From DATFVB01 sp963714035 (lineage in GTDB: Bacteria > Acidobacteriota > Thermoanaerobaculia > UBA5066 > DATFVB01), in assembly GCA_963714035.1 (NCBI GenBank), contig OY970224.1, positions 930,001-994,000 on the forward strand: 64,000 bases of DNA. Direction: 5' to 3'. Position 1 is the first letter of the stretch; each line of letters opens with the position of its first letter. The notes under the pieces are model-generated. The model did not search any database and was not told where the DNA came from. It saw only the letters and a program-made list of their open reading frames with translations. Shown here piece by piece: positions 6,414-14,951 of this stretch. Made by a program: the position numbers and the translations under genes.

Positions 6414-8897
6414 ATGTCGACGGCCGAAAAGCCCAAGCCCGCGGCCGGGGCCGCCCTCCTCTCGCGCTTCACGGCGTTTGCGATCGAGCAGTTTCCCGAG
6501 GCGTTCGAAACCCTCCGCGCCGCGTTCGACGGAGTGGCGCGCTCGACGCGGGGCGGCCGCTCCGAGGACCTCGAAGCCCTTCGGGCGCCGCTCGCGAGCG
6601 CGCTCCGCCGCGTCCTTCCCGTTCGCGCGCCCCGCGCCACCCCGGAGACGACGCCCGGCGTCGAAGCCTCCGACCGGCTCGCGGCCGCGGCCGAGCGCGT
6701 CGTCGAAACCTGCGACGGATTTCTCGCGCGGGAGGCGATCGCCGCCTCGATCACCGATCGGGAGAAGCACGAGATCCTGCGCGGCATGCTGCTGACCCGC
6801 GCGGTCGACAACCGGCTGAAGGCGTTCTTCACCGGAGGCGAGATCCGATGGAAGAACGCCTCCTTCCAGGGGAAGGGCTTCCGGTCGCTCGGGCAGGAAG
6901 CGATCTACGCCGCGGGCATTCGCCTGCGCCGCGGGTCGTGCTATGCCGGCGAGGGGCCGTGGCGCGGAGACGTCGTCGGTCCGCTGATCCGGGACCTCGG
7001 CCTCGCGCTCGCGATGCAGCCGGATCGCGAGACGGTTCACATGGTCCTCTCCGCGCAGATGGGCAAGACCGGACCGCCGATGAGCGGAAAGGACCTCCAC
7101 GTCGGAGACTTCGCCCGCGGCATCCTTCCCGCTTCGGCGCCTCTCGCGATCTCGTCCCTCACGATCGCCGGAATGGCGCTCGCGTTCGCGATGGACCGGA
7201 CGGGACAGGTCGCCGTTTCCCTGATCGGCGAAGGGGGGACGTCTCTCGGCGAGTGGCACGAGGCGATCAACCTCTGCGCGGCCCGTCAGCTGCCCGCGAT
7301 CTTCTGCGTCCAGAACAACCAGACGGCGCTCTCGACGCCCGTCGCGGAGCAGTCGGCCGCCCGGGTCTTCGCCGAAAAGGCGGCGGGATACGGGATTCCC
7401 GGGATCACGATCGACGGCACCGACGCCGCGGCCGTCGCCGCGGCCTTCGCGTGGGCCGCCGACCGCGCGCGCGGGGGGAAGGGCCCCGCGCTGATCGAGC
7501 TCGTGACGATGCGGATGTGCGGACACGCGCATCACGACGACATGCTCTACCTCGGGCGCGATCCCCAGCCGTCGTGGGACTATCCGGAGCTCTCCGAGGC
7601 GGGCTACGCCGACCGCGATCTCTATGCGTTCTGGGCCCGCCGCGATCCGATCGCGCGCTGGGCGGAGAGGCTCGGAGCCGAAGGAGTCCTGGCGGAAGGC
7701 GAGCTCGTCCGGCTCCGCGGGGAGATCGCCGCGCTCGTCGAAGAGGAGGCGCGAGCGGTCATCGACGCCCCGTGGCCGGAAGCGTCCGCCGCGGGAGAAG
7801 GCGTCTTCGCAAACGAGCCGCCGCGCCGCCGGGTCGACCCGCTCGAGGATCGGGACGCCCGCTCCCGCGCGATTCCCGAGCCGCCGGCCGTCGACGCGGG
7901 CCTCCCGTTCGACCCGAAGGGCCGGACGTTCCTGGAGGCGGTGATGCTCGGCGTCGGCGACGCGCTGCGCGCGGACCCCCGGGCGTTCGTGATCGGCGAG
8001 GACGTCGGCGGCAAATACGGGAACGCCTTCCTTCTGCTGCGGCCGCTCCTCGCCGAATTCGGCGACCGGATCGTGAACTCGCCGCTGGCCGAAGGCGCCG
8101 TCATCGCGGCCTGCGTCGGCTCCGCGCTCGCCGGGAAGCGGCCGATCGGCGAGATGCAGTTCAACGATTTCGTCGCCACCGGTTTCGACGGGCTCGTCAA
8201 CAACGCCGCGAAGATCCGGTACCGCTGGGGCGGAGAAGTTCCGATGGTTCTCCGGATGCCCTGGGGCGGACTGCGGCACGCCGGCCCGTACCACAGCCAG
8301 AACACCGAACCGTGGTTCTACCGGACGCCGGGCCTGAAGATCGTCGTGCCCTCGACGCCCGAGGACGCGCGGGCGTTGATGGCGGCCGCGGTCGCCGACC
8401 CCGACCCGGTTCTCTACTACGAGCACATCGCGCTCTATCGCGATCCGCGGATCAAGCAGATGCTTCCCGGGCCGGCGCCCGCTCCGCTCCCCCTCGGCAA
8501 AGCGGCCCTGCGCCGCGCGGGGAAGGACGTCGCGATCGTCTCGTACGGCGCGTACGTGCACGCCGCGCGCCGGGTCGCCGAGACCCTCGCGCCCGAGGGG
8601 ATCGACTGCGCGGTCCTCGACCTCCGGACCCTCGTTCCGCTCGACCGGACGGCGCTCCTTTCCGTCGCCCGGCACTGCGGGCGGGTGCTCGTCGTCCACG
8701 AGGATTCGCGCACCGGCGGAATCGGCGAAAGCCTCGCCGCGATCGTCCAGGAAGAGGCGTTCGAATGGCTCGACGCGCCGATAAGGATCCTCGGCGCGCT
8801 CGACACCCCCGTTCCCTACTCTCCTCCGCTCGAGGAGCTCTTTCTGCCGTCGGAAGAAGAGATCGCGAAGGCGGTGCGGCGGCTGGCGAAATACTGA
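6414..8897 (+). CDS. 2-oxo acid (branched-chain type) dehydrogenase E1, alpha and beta subunits fused
   Basis: An 827-residue thiamine-diphosphate enzyme that would decarboxylate a 2-oxo acid and pass the acyl group to an E2 lipoyl enzyme. Residues ~115-430 are the E1-alpha part with the TPP-binding series GEGGTS...FCVQNNQTAL; residues ~495-827 are the E1-beta part (VIGEDVGGKYGNAF, NSPLAEGAV, GEMQFNDF, then the transketolase C-terminal domain). Fused E1 of this build is known in Bacteroidetes and Acidobacteria. No E2 or E3 gene is nearby. The first ~100 residues are an Ala/Arg-rich extension. Start chosen at 6414 because of the preceding -10 box; the region upstream is repeat. Confidence 0.88.
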   Translation: MSTAEKPKPAAGAALLSRFTAFAIEQFPEAFETLRAAFDGVARSTRGGRSEDLEALRAPLASALRRVLPVRAPRATPETTPGVEASDRLAAAAERVVETCDGFLAREAIAASITDREKHEILRGMLLTRAVDNRLKAFFTGGEIRWKNASFQGKGFRSLGQEAIYAAGIRLRRGSCYAGEGPWRGDVVGPLIRDLGLALAMQPDRETVHMVLSAQMGKTGPPMSGKDLHVGDFARGILPASAPLAISSLTIAGMALAFAMDRTGQVAVSLIGEGGTSLGEWHEAINLCAARQLPAIFCVQNNQTALSTPVAEQSAARVFAEKAAGYGIPGITIDGTDAAAVAAAFAWAADRARGGKGPALIELVTMRMCGHAHHDDMLYLGRDPQPSWDYPELSEAGYADRDLYAFWARRDPIARWAERLGAEGVLAEGELVRLRGEIAALVEEEARAVIDAPWPEASAAGEGVFANEPPRRRVDPLEDRDARSRAIPEPPAVDAGLPFDPKGRTFLEAVMLGVGDALRADPRAFVIGEDVGGKYGNAFLLLRPLLAEFGDRIVNSPLAEGAVIAACVGSALAGKRPIGEMQFNDFVATGFDGLVNNAAKIRYRWGGEVPMVLRMPWGGLRHAGPYHSQNTEPWFYRTPGLKIVVPSTPEDARALMAAAVADPDPVLYYEHIALYRDPRIKQMLPGPAPAPLPLGKAALRRAGKDVAIVSYGAYVHAARRVAETLAPEGIDCAVLDLRTLVPLDRTALLSVARHCGRVLVVHEDSRTGGIGESLAAIVQEEAFEWLDAPIRILGALDTPVPYSPPLEELFLPSEEEIAKAVRRLAKY

Positions 8898-10504
8898 TGC
8901 TCCGCCGCGAAGCCGCCCGGGACGGGAGCGGAACCCCGCGAAAGGCGGGGCCTCTTTCCGGCGGGAGCGTGTGGATCGTCGCCCTCGCCGCGGCTTTCGG
9001 GGTCGCGAGCGCCGCGGTCGCCCGCGTTCAGGCGATCGACTACGACGGGTGGTGGCACGCCTTCTACGCTCGCCAGACGTGGCGCGACTTCCGGGCCGAG
9101 ATCTACAGCGACGCGCATCCCCCGCTCTACTACCTGCTGCTCCGGATCCCGGCCTCCTTCGCCCGAGGACGGCTGGCCTATTGCTCGATCTCGATCGTCG
9201 CGGGCGCCGCCGCCGTGTGCCTGATGGGCGCGATCGGGTCGCAATTTCCGCGGCGCTGGACCGGCGCCCTCGCCTCGTTCGCGACCGTCGCCTCGATCTC
9301 GGCCCTCTCGCTCTCGGCCAACGTCCGCTCGTACATGCTCGCGCTCGCGCTGATGCTCGTTTCCCTGCTCGGCTTCGTTCGCTTCTTCGAGGACGACTCG
9401 CGGGAGCGCAGGAACATCGCCATGATCGCCGGCGGCAGCGTCTTCGCCCTGTTGACCGACAGCGTCGTGCTGTTCTTCATCGCCGCAATCATCGCGTCGG
9501 GGATCCTGCTGTATCTCCTCGCGGCGCCCGACCGCCGAATGGCCCTGCGGGCGAAATTCCGCCGGCGGGCCGGGGAGCTCGGCGCCGCGGCGGCCATGTT
9601 CGCGGCGAGCCTGGTCGTGATGAATCGGATCCTCTGGCGCAAATGGAAGGAGCCGCTGGATTTCCTCTTGAACTTCTACTTCGATCCCCGCCGGGAGAGG
9701 CCCGGACGCTTTCTCTCCTCCGCGATCCCTCTCGAGGGGAAGCTCTTCTCGCCGTTCGGGCTTTCCGGGCGGAGCTTCGTTCTGCTGGTCGGATCCGCGA
9801 CCGCTCTCCTCCTCGCCGCGGGAATCGCCGCGTGGCGCCGGGGAGAGACGGGGAGCGCGGCCCGAATCGCCGCGCCCGCTCTGCTCGCCCTGACTTTCGC
9901 GGCGCTGGTCGCCGCGGCCCTGCTCCGGAAATATCCGCTCGGCGGGGAGATGCGGCACCAGTCGATCCTCCTTCCTCTGTTGATCCTCGTTTTCACGGGC
10001 GCAGCCGATGCGGCGGCGTCATTCTTCCCGCGCGCGGCGGCCGGGATCGCGGTCGCCGCGTTCGCCGGCGCCGGACTCCACATGGCCCGGGAAGCGGCGA
10101 GATTCCGGGCCCCGCGCGCCGGAATCGCCGAAACGACCGCCGCCGTTCTCGATGCGGGCCCGCCCCTCGGGAAGCTCGTCTACGCCGACCAGTTCAGCTT
10201 CATCCCGGCTTTCGCGGCCCTCGAACGGTGCGACTGGGTTTCGCTCGCCGCCCGACCCGAGTTCCGGCGCTATGCCGTCTCCTGCGGCGGAGTCGTTCGG
10301 ACGATCGAACGTCACCTGACGAACTGGAATCAGCCGATCTCGCCGGCCTTGATCGAGAGGATGCGCAACACCGCCCGCGACCAACGGTGCGCGACATGCT
10401 TTCACGTCGACCAGCTCAAGGGACTCCGCGGGCAACCGATGAATGGCGTCGGCCCCGTGAGCGCCGGGTCGCCCTTCTGGGTCTTCGAGGTCTGCCGCCC
10501 GTGA
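8897..10504 (+). CDS. GT-C superfamily membrane glycosyltransferase-like protein
   Basis: A 535-residue integral membrane protein with about ten hydrophobic helices. The first periplasmic loop has DYDGWWHAFYARQTW and the motif SDAHPPLYYLLL, typical of the ArnT/PMT-like GT-C fold in which an acidic residue and HPPLYY bind a lipid-linked sugar. It probably transfers a sugar from a polyprenyl-phosphate donor to an envelope lipid or protein; acceptor and sugar are unknown. The C-terminal ~130 residues are a soluble domain with several cysteines (RCDW, SCGG, RCATC). Its ATG overlaps the stop codon of the E1 gene by one base (TGATG), indicating coupling. Confidence 0.7.
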   Translation: MLRREAARDGSGTPRKAGPLSGGSVWIVALAAAFGVASAAVARVQAIDYDGWWHAFYARQTWRDFRAEIYSDAHPPLYYLLLRIPASFARGRLAYCSISIVAGAAAVCLMGAIGSQFPRRWTGALASFATVASISALSLSANVRSYMLALALMLVSLLGFVRFFEDDSRERRNIAMIAGGSVFALLTDSVVLFFIAAIIASGILLYLLAAPDRRMALRAKFRRRAGELGAAAAMFAASLVVMNRILWRKWKEPLDFLLNFYFDPRRERPGRFLSSAIPLEGKLFSPFGLSGRSFVLLVGSATALLLAAGIAAWRRGETGSAARIAAPALLALTFAALVAAALLRKYPLGGEMRHQSILLPLLILVFTGAADAAASFFPRAAAGIAVAAFAGAGLHMAREAARFRAPRAGIAETTAAVLDAGPPLGKLVYADQFSFIPAFAALERCDWVSLAARPEFRRYAVSCGGVVRTIERHLTNWNQPISPALIERMRNTARDQRCATCFHVDQLKGLRGQPMNGVGPVSAGSPFWVFEVCRP

Positions 10505-10635
10505 TCGGGATTCAGGCACGCCGGAGCGAGGCGATCTCGGACTCGCTCTTCCCCGTCAGGCGGTACGGTCGTCGGCGTTCGGGTAGCCCGGCCCGTCCCG
10601 GGGCCGCGCGATCGGGAGCCTCCTCGGCCGGCGGC

Positions 10636-11160
10636 CTACCAATAGCGGGCGAAGGCCGCCACGACCAGAGAATGCGTGATGCGCCCGTCCGCGAGCATCG
10701 CTTTCACCTCGTCCGGCGCCGCCTCGAAGATCTCGATGTCCTCTCCCGCGTCGAGATGCGGCTCCCCGACGCGCCGGCATCCCCGCGCCAGGAAGGTCCA
10801 GCATCGGTTCGACTGGATCGCCGGATTCGGGTGGACCCAGCCGAGGCTCGTCCAGTCGTCAGCGGCGTGCCCGGTCTCCTCGAGGAGCTCGCGCCGCGCC
10901 GCCGCGAGCGGGCTCTCGTCCTTCGGGTCGATCCCGCCGCCCGGGATCTCCACGGTCGTCGTTTCGGTCCCGTGGCGGTACTGCCGGACGAGGACGAAGT
11001 TCCCTTCGTCCGTGACGGGGATCACGTTGACCCAGTCGGCGCCGTCGAGCACGTAGAAGTCGAGCTCCTCCTGCGTGCGCGGCGAGACGATCCGGTCGCG
11101 CCGGATCGTGAAGATCCGGAAGTCGCCGACGGGCTCGGAGCGGACTCGACGCCAGCTCAC
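10636..11160 (-). CDS. Nudix hydrolase, ADP-ribose pyrophosphatase-like
   Basis: A 174-residue protein with a complete Nudix box around residues 77-100: GGGIDPKDE, seven residues, then RELLEETGH, fitting GX5EX7REUXEEXGU. The preceding segment (VNVIPVTDEGNFVLVRQYRHG...EIPGGG) is typical of ADP-sugar pyrophosphatases, which cleave ADP-ribose to AMP and ribose 5-phosphate with Mg2+. The C-terminal ~45 residues form the usual helical cap. It ends 131 bp from the convergent GT-C gene and lies 7 bp downstream of the NYN gene, so it is likely the last gene of that operon. Confidence 0.88.
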   Translation of the reverse strand: MSWRRVRSEPVGDFRIFTIRRDRIVSPRTQEELDFYVLDGADWVNVIPVTDEGNFVLVRQYRHGTETTTVEIPGGGIDPKDESPLAAARRELLEETGHAADDWTSLGWVHPNPAIQSNRCWTFLARGCRRVGEPHLDAGEDIEIFEAAPDEVKAMLADGRITHSLVVAAFARYW

Positions 11161-11167
11161 CCGGAAA

Positions 11168-12142
11168 TCACGTGGCGATGATGTATCCGCCGCTCTTGGC
11201 GTCCTTCTTCAACTGCACGAGGCCGAGCTTCTGGGCCTCTTCGAGGAGGCTCGAGAACGAGTCGAACCCGTAGTAGCTCTCGTTGAAGTAGGGCTTCTTG
11301 CGCTGCATCGTCTGCTTGACCATCGAGCCCCAGATCACGTCCTTGTTCTCGCGCTTGAGCGCCAGCATCGAGTCGAGCATCAGGCGGAAGACCTCCCGGC
11401 GTTTCTCCGGGAGCTGGTCGAGAGACGGCAGGCCGGCGGCGGGCCCGCGGACGAGGTCCTCGTAGAAGATGAACTCGTCGCAGTTCGAGACGAGGAGATC
11501 GGACGACGAGTTCTTGACGCCAACGCCGAGGGTGCGCTTGTCGTTCTCCTTGAGCTTCGAGACGAGGGGCGAGAAGTCGGAATCTCCCGAGGCGATCACG
11601 AACGTCGTGATGTGGCCCTTCGAATAGCAGAGGTCCATCGCGTCGACGACGAGCCGGATGTCGGCGGAGTTCTTCCCCGTGTAGCTCCGCTGGGGGATGT
11701 CGATGAGCTCGATCGCGTTCTCGTGGAACGGCCGCTTGTAGTCGAGATAGCGGCTCCAGTCGGCATACGCCTTCTTGTAGACGATCTTCCCCTTCTCCAG
11801 CAGCCGCTCGAGCATGAGGTCGATGTCGAATTTCGGGTACTTCGCCTCCCGCGCGCCGATCGCGAGGTTGTCGAAGTCGATGAAGACCGCCAGGCGCTGT
11901 TCGTCGTTGGAAGAAGTCGACATCGGGGACGGTCCTCCGCTGGAGGTGAACATCACGGTCTCGGGCGGCGCGACTGCCGGGGGCGGCGCGAGCGGCGCCT
12001 CGAAGACCTCGAACGGGGGGGCGAGAACGGCCGCGGCGGCACCCTCTCCGGCGGTCTTCTTCCGGTGGCGGACTCCGCCGCGCCGGCTTCGTCGTTTCGG
12101 TTTCGCCGCGGCGGCGCCCTCGGGCTCCGTCACAGCTCGCAC
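11168..12142 (-). CDS. NYN-domain ribonuclease-like protein with C-terminal LOTUS/OST-HTH-type domain
   Basis: A 324-residue protein. The first ~80 residues are basic then Pro/Ala-rich. Residues ~84-230 are an NYN (PIN-like) nuclease fold: VFIDFDNLAIG, the acidic KNSADIRLVVDAMDL and VIASGDSDFSPLVSKL, carrying the conserved aspartates that bind metal. Residues ~248-324 (WGSMVKQTMQRKKPYFNESYYGF...LLEEAQKLGLV) resemble the OST-HTH/LOTUS RNA-binding domain often joined to NYN. It probably cuts or binds structured RNA. The start at 12142 overlaps the upstream thioesterase by 13 bp; an internal ATG about residue 64 is possible if the low-complexity head is not translated. Confidence 0.82.
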   Translation of the reverse strand: MRAVTEPEGAAAAKPKRRSRRGGVRHRKKTAGEGAAAAVLAPPFEVFEAPLAPPPAVAPPETVMFTSSGGPSPMSTSSNDEQRLAVFIDFDNLAIGAREAKYPKFDIDLMLERLLEKGKIVYKKAYADWSRYLDYKRPFHENAIELIDIPQRSYTGKNSADIRLVVDAMDLCYSKGHITTFVIASGDSDFSPLVSKLKENDKRTLGVGVKNSSSDLLVSNCDEFIFYEDLVRGPAAGLPSLDQLPEKRREVFRLMLDSMLALKRENKDVIWGSMVKQTMQRKKPYFNESYYGFDSFSSLLEEAQKLGLVQLKKDAKSGGYIIAT

Positions 12143-12570
12143 TCGGCCGGGTCGGCCGGGCTCGTGAGGAGGAACGAGGTCAGCACGGTCGCGACCAGGT
12201 CTCCTCCGTCGTCGTAAAGGTCGATGGTACCCACGTTGATGCGTTTTCCTTTCTTGACCACGCGAGCCCGGGCGGTGACGTCCGTCCGGACCCTCTTGAA
12301 GTAGTGGATCGTGAGGTCCGCGGTCGCAAACCCCATCTCTCCGTCGAAATTCGTCGAGAGCGCGAAGGCCATGGCGGAATCGGCGAGGGTCGCGAGCACC
12401 CCGCCGTGGATCGCGCCGTGCCCGTTCGAGATCTCGGGACGGAACGGCATCCGGAGCGTGCAGCCGTCGAGCCGGAGCTCCTCGATCGTCGGATGGAGCA
12501 TCGCGGCGATCGGGTGGTTCCGGAGCCGGTCGGAGAGCCTCTCCTTCAGATCCGGTGCGATCCCATCCAT
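12130..12570 (-). CDS. PaaI-type hotdog-fold thioesterase
   Basis: A 146-residue protein with the hotdog thioesterase signature: ISNGHGAIHGGVLATLADSAMAFAL, then TADLTIHYFKRV and RVVKKGKRINVGTIDLYD. The acidic residue in the LADSA helix and the HGG loop are the usual catalytic elements. It would hydrolyse acyl-CoA, perhaps phenylacetyl or hydroxyphenylacetyl type; the substrate is not determinable. The ATG at 12570 follows a TAGAAT -10 box by 7 nt, so the mRNA is probably leaderless; the upstream in-frame extension overlaps the transglycosylase and is rejected. It heads the thioesterase-NYN-Nudix run. Confidence 0.87.
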   Translation of the reverse strand: MDGIAPDLKERLSDRLRNHPIAAMLHPTIEELRLDGCTLRMPFRPEISNGHGAIHGGVLATLADSAMAFALSTNFDGEMGFATADLTIHYFKRVRTDVTARARVVKKGKRINVGTIDLYDDGGDLVATVLTSFLLTSPADPAECEL

Positions 12571-12577
12571 CCGGATG

Positions 12578-12583
12578 ATTCTA
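12578..12583 (-). promoter_or_regulatory. -10 element (TAGAAT) whose TAG is also the transglycosylase stop codon
   Basis: On the minus strand TAGAAT lies 7 nt before the thioesterase ATG at 12570. Its first three bases are the stop codon of the upstream lytic transglycosylase gene, so the promoter is embedded in the gene end. Confidence 0.5.
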
Positions 12584-13324
12584 TACGGTCGGCGCGGATC
12601 CCACGGGCGACCACCAGGCGAGGATCTTCTTGACGTAATTGACCGTTTCCCGATAGGGCGGAACTCCCCCGTACGAATCGACCGCATCCTCGCCCGCGTT
12701 GTAGGCGGCCAGGACGAGCTCCGGCGCGTTCGAAAATCGAACACATAGCGATTTGAGATACAGAATTCCTCCGCGGATGTTCGAAGCCGGGTCGAACGAT
12801 CGCCGGACACCGAACCGCTCCGCCGTCGCCGGCATCAACTGCATGAGCCCCCGCGCCCCCTTGCGCGAAACGGCGTACGGATTGAAGTCCGATTCCGCGC
12901 GGATGAGGGCTGTCACAAACGCGGCGTCGAGGTTCGCTTTTCGGCATTCTTCGTCGATGAGACGCGCGTAAGGCCCTGGGCGAGAAGCGCTTCGCAACGC
13001 CTTGTAGGAGAGATCCGGGCCCTTTCCTCGCGCTTTCAAGTCCTTTACTTCGGCAGGCGGGGCGGCCACTTCGTCGTCGACGATCCGCTCGACGGTGAGA
13101 AGCGAAGTCGTGTAGCCGCCTCCGCCGGGCAGCGTGATCTCGATATCGTCCCCGGAGACCCGATAGTCGGCGATCTTGACGACCCGGCCGTCGCCGAAGA
13201 TCGCGAGCGCGGCCCCCGCGGGTGCGGGAATCCCGCAAAAGATCAATGGAATCAAAAGAAACAATCGTCGCACGTCACCGGGGGAACGCGGCATGGCCGG
13301 CGAACGTTTCCATTGACTCCTCAT
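12581..13324 (-). CDS. Secreted lytic transglycosylase (Slt-type)
   Basis: A 247-residue exported murein hydrolase. It has a signal peptide (RRLFLLIPLIFCGIPAPAGA, ending near residue 38), a beta-rich N-terminal segment of ~60 residues (KIADYRVSGDDIEITLPGG), and a C-terminal SLT domain from ~125: the catalytic Glu in IRAESDFNPYAVS, then GARGLMQLMPATA and LVLAAYNAGEDAV, PYRETVNYV. It cleaves glycan strands to 1,6-anhydro products in the periplasm. It is divergent from the SLH-protein gene; on its strand a TATTAT box lies at 13336-13341, overlapping the TATAAT of the opposite promoter. Confidence 0.92.
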   Translation of the reverse strand: MRSQWKRSPAMPRSPGDVRRLFLLIPLIFCGIPAPAGAALAIFGDGRVVKIADYRVSGDDIEITLPGGGGYTTSLLTVERIVDDEVAAPPAEVKDLKARGKGPDLSYKALRSASRPGPYARLIDEECRKANLDAAFVTALIRAESDFNPYAVSRKGARGLMQLMPATAERFGVRRSFDPASNIRGGILYLKSLCVRFSNAPELVLAAYNAGEDAVDSYGGVPPYRETVNYVKKILAWWSPVGSAPTV

Positions 13325-13340
13325 GCCGTCTGGCTATAAT
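13313..13340 (+). promoter_or_regulatory. Sigma70-type promoter of the SLH-protein gene
   Basis: TTGACT at 13313-13318 and a perfect TATAAT at 13335-13340 are separated by 16 bp. Transcription would start near 13347 and give a 5' leader of about 100 nt. This is the best consensus promoter in the window. The -35 box lies inside the first codons of the divergent transglycosylase gene. Confidence 0.75.
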
Positions 13341-13447
13341 ACCCTCCCTATCGAGGAAACGCACGGCCAGCCCCGCGTATCAAAGGGGTATTTTTATCTG
13401 ATCGACGCCCAGCGGCGCAGCCGGCTGGCAAAGGGAGGAACAAAAGA

Positions 13448-14932
13448 ATGAAATCACGACACCAAGTCCTGCACAGGCTGGCGCCTATCGCCGCCTTCGC
13501 GCTTCTGCTCGGAAGCGGGACCGCGCTCGCGGTCAATCCCCACCGGCCGGTTCTTCTGAGCGGACCGACTCCCAACTTCGGGCCGATCGACGGGAATTCC
13601 GACACGAGCACGATCGCCTTCGAGGCGAAAAACCTCAAGACGCCGATCTCGGTGTCGTTCGGATCGAACGTCGCCAGCTGCACGGCTCCGACGGGTCCCG
13701 CGAGCGACCAGACCTTCACCTGCAGCCTGCCGGCGTCTACGACGCTCGGCGTCGTCGGCATCACCATCAAGAACAAGGCCCCGGGAAACAGCGGAGCGCT
13801 CGTCGTCTCCAACGCCTTCACCTACACCTGCGACAGCTGCAGCGTTTCGCCCGTTTCTGCGCTCATCGAAGGCATCGTGCCGAAGCAGACGACCACCGAG
13901 CCGAACGGCATTCTCGAGCCGGGAGAGTCGGCGTCCTCCTTCTCGCCGACGTGGCTCAACCCGACCGGCGTGACCTATTCCGGAACGTCCTTCACGGGCG
14001 CCCTTTCGAACCCGATCCTTCCGGGTGGAACCCTGACGACGCCCGTCGCGAGCGCCCAGTATCCGTCCCTCGCCGGCGGCGCTCAGGGCCAGTGCACGAC
14101 CTGCTACACGGTCGGCGCGTCGTTCACCGGCGCGCGTCCCTCGGTGCACGTGGACGCGACCGTCGTCGAGACGCCTTCGATTGTCGGCGTCGCGAACCCC
14201 GACACGGCCGACGCTCACACCTGGACGATCCACATCGGCAACTCGTTCCCCGACGTGCCCACTTCCAACCTGCTCTACACGTTCGTCGAGCGCCTCGTGC
14301 ACAAAGGCGTGACGCTCGGCAACACGGACGGAACGTTCAATCCAGACGGAACGACCGAGCGCAATCAGATCGCTGCCTTCATCGCCCGCGCCGCGGCGCA
14401 TGGCGACGTCAACGTTCCGGTGAGCGGGACGATCAGTGCTGCCACCAATCCCGCCGTCAATGGCTCCTACAACTGCGCGACGGGTCCCACCCTCTTCAAA
14501 GACGTCACCACGGGCGGATTCTGCAAGTACATCCACTACATCGCGGCCCTGAACATCACGGGGGGCTGCGACACGCAAACGCCGAAGCCGGATTTCTGTC
14601 AGACGAGCACGGTCTCGCGCGCGACCATGGCGGTCTTCCTCGCGCGGGCGATCGTCTCGCCGGACGGCGACTCCCAGGTGCCCGACGCGAACGTGGGGAT
14701 CGGTGCGTTCACTTCCCGCTCCTATGACTGCGTGAACGGTCCCGGACCCTTCGCGGACGTCCCCGCCGGCAGCGCCAACTGCAAGCAGATCGGATTCCTC
14801 TTCACTCTCGGGATCGTCGACGGCACCACCGGCACCAGTGCCGGGACGTTCGGGCCGAACGACTCCGTCACCCGCGCCCAGATGGCGAAATTCCTCGTCA
14901 ACGCCTTCACGCTCTCGGTCAACCAGCCCTGA
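13448..14932 (+). CDS. Secreted protein with C-terminal SLH-like repeats
   Basis: A 494-residue exported protein. A signal peptide (RLAPIAAFALLLGSGTALA) ends near residue 28, followed by ~230 residues of Thr/Ser/Gly-rich beta-type sequence, then three SLH-like repeats: SFPDVPTSNLLYTFVERLV...GTFNPDGTTERNQIAAFIARA, LFKDV...VSRATMAVFLARA and PFADVPAGS...TFGPNDSVTRAQMAKFLVNA. The repeats carry unusual paired cysteines (FCKYIHY, GCDTQ, FCQT, NCKQ) not found in classical SLH. It probably anchors to the cell surface. A strong promoter, an AGGGAGGA ribosome binding site 8 nt before ATG and a good terminator all point to high expression. Confidence 0.82.
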   Translation: MKSRHQVLHRLAPIAAFALLLGSGTALAVNPHRPVLLSGPTPNFGPIDGNSDTSTIAFEAKNLKTPISVSFGSNVASCTAPTGPASDQTFTCSLPASTTLGVVGITIKNKAPGNSGALVVSNAFTYTCDSCSVSPVSALIEGIVPKQTTTEPNGILEPGESASSFSPTWLNPTGVTYSGTSFTGALSNPILPGGTLTTPVASAQYPSLAGGAQGQCTTCYTVGASFTGARPSVHVDATVVETPSIVGVANPDTADAHTWTIHIGNSFPDVPTSNLLYTFVERLVHKGVTLGNTDGTFNPDGTTERNQIAAFIARAAAHGDVNVPVSGTISAATNPAVNGSYNCATGPTLFKDVTTGGFCKYIHYIAALNITGGCDTQTPKPDFCQTSTVSRATMAVFLARAIVSPDGDSQVPDANVGIGAFTSRSYDCVNGPGPFADVPAGSANCKQIGFLFTLGIVDGTTGTSAGTFGPNDSVTRAQMAKFLVNAFTLSVNQP

Positions 14933-14951
14933 CCCGGCCGGCTTCCGATCT

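Noticed and set aside
6847..10504. A 1218-residue fused E1/GT-C protein
   Set aside because: The long frame joins an antiframe of the E1 gene to the real membrane protein; the latter starts at 8897 by overlap with the E1 stop.
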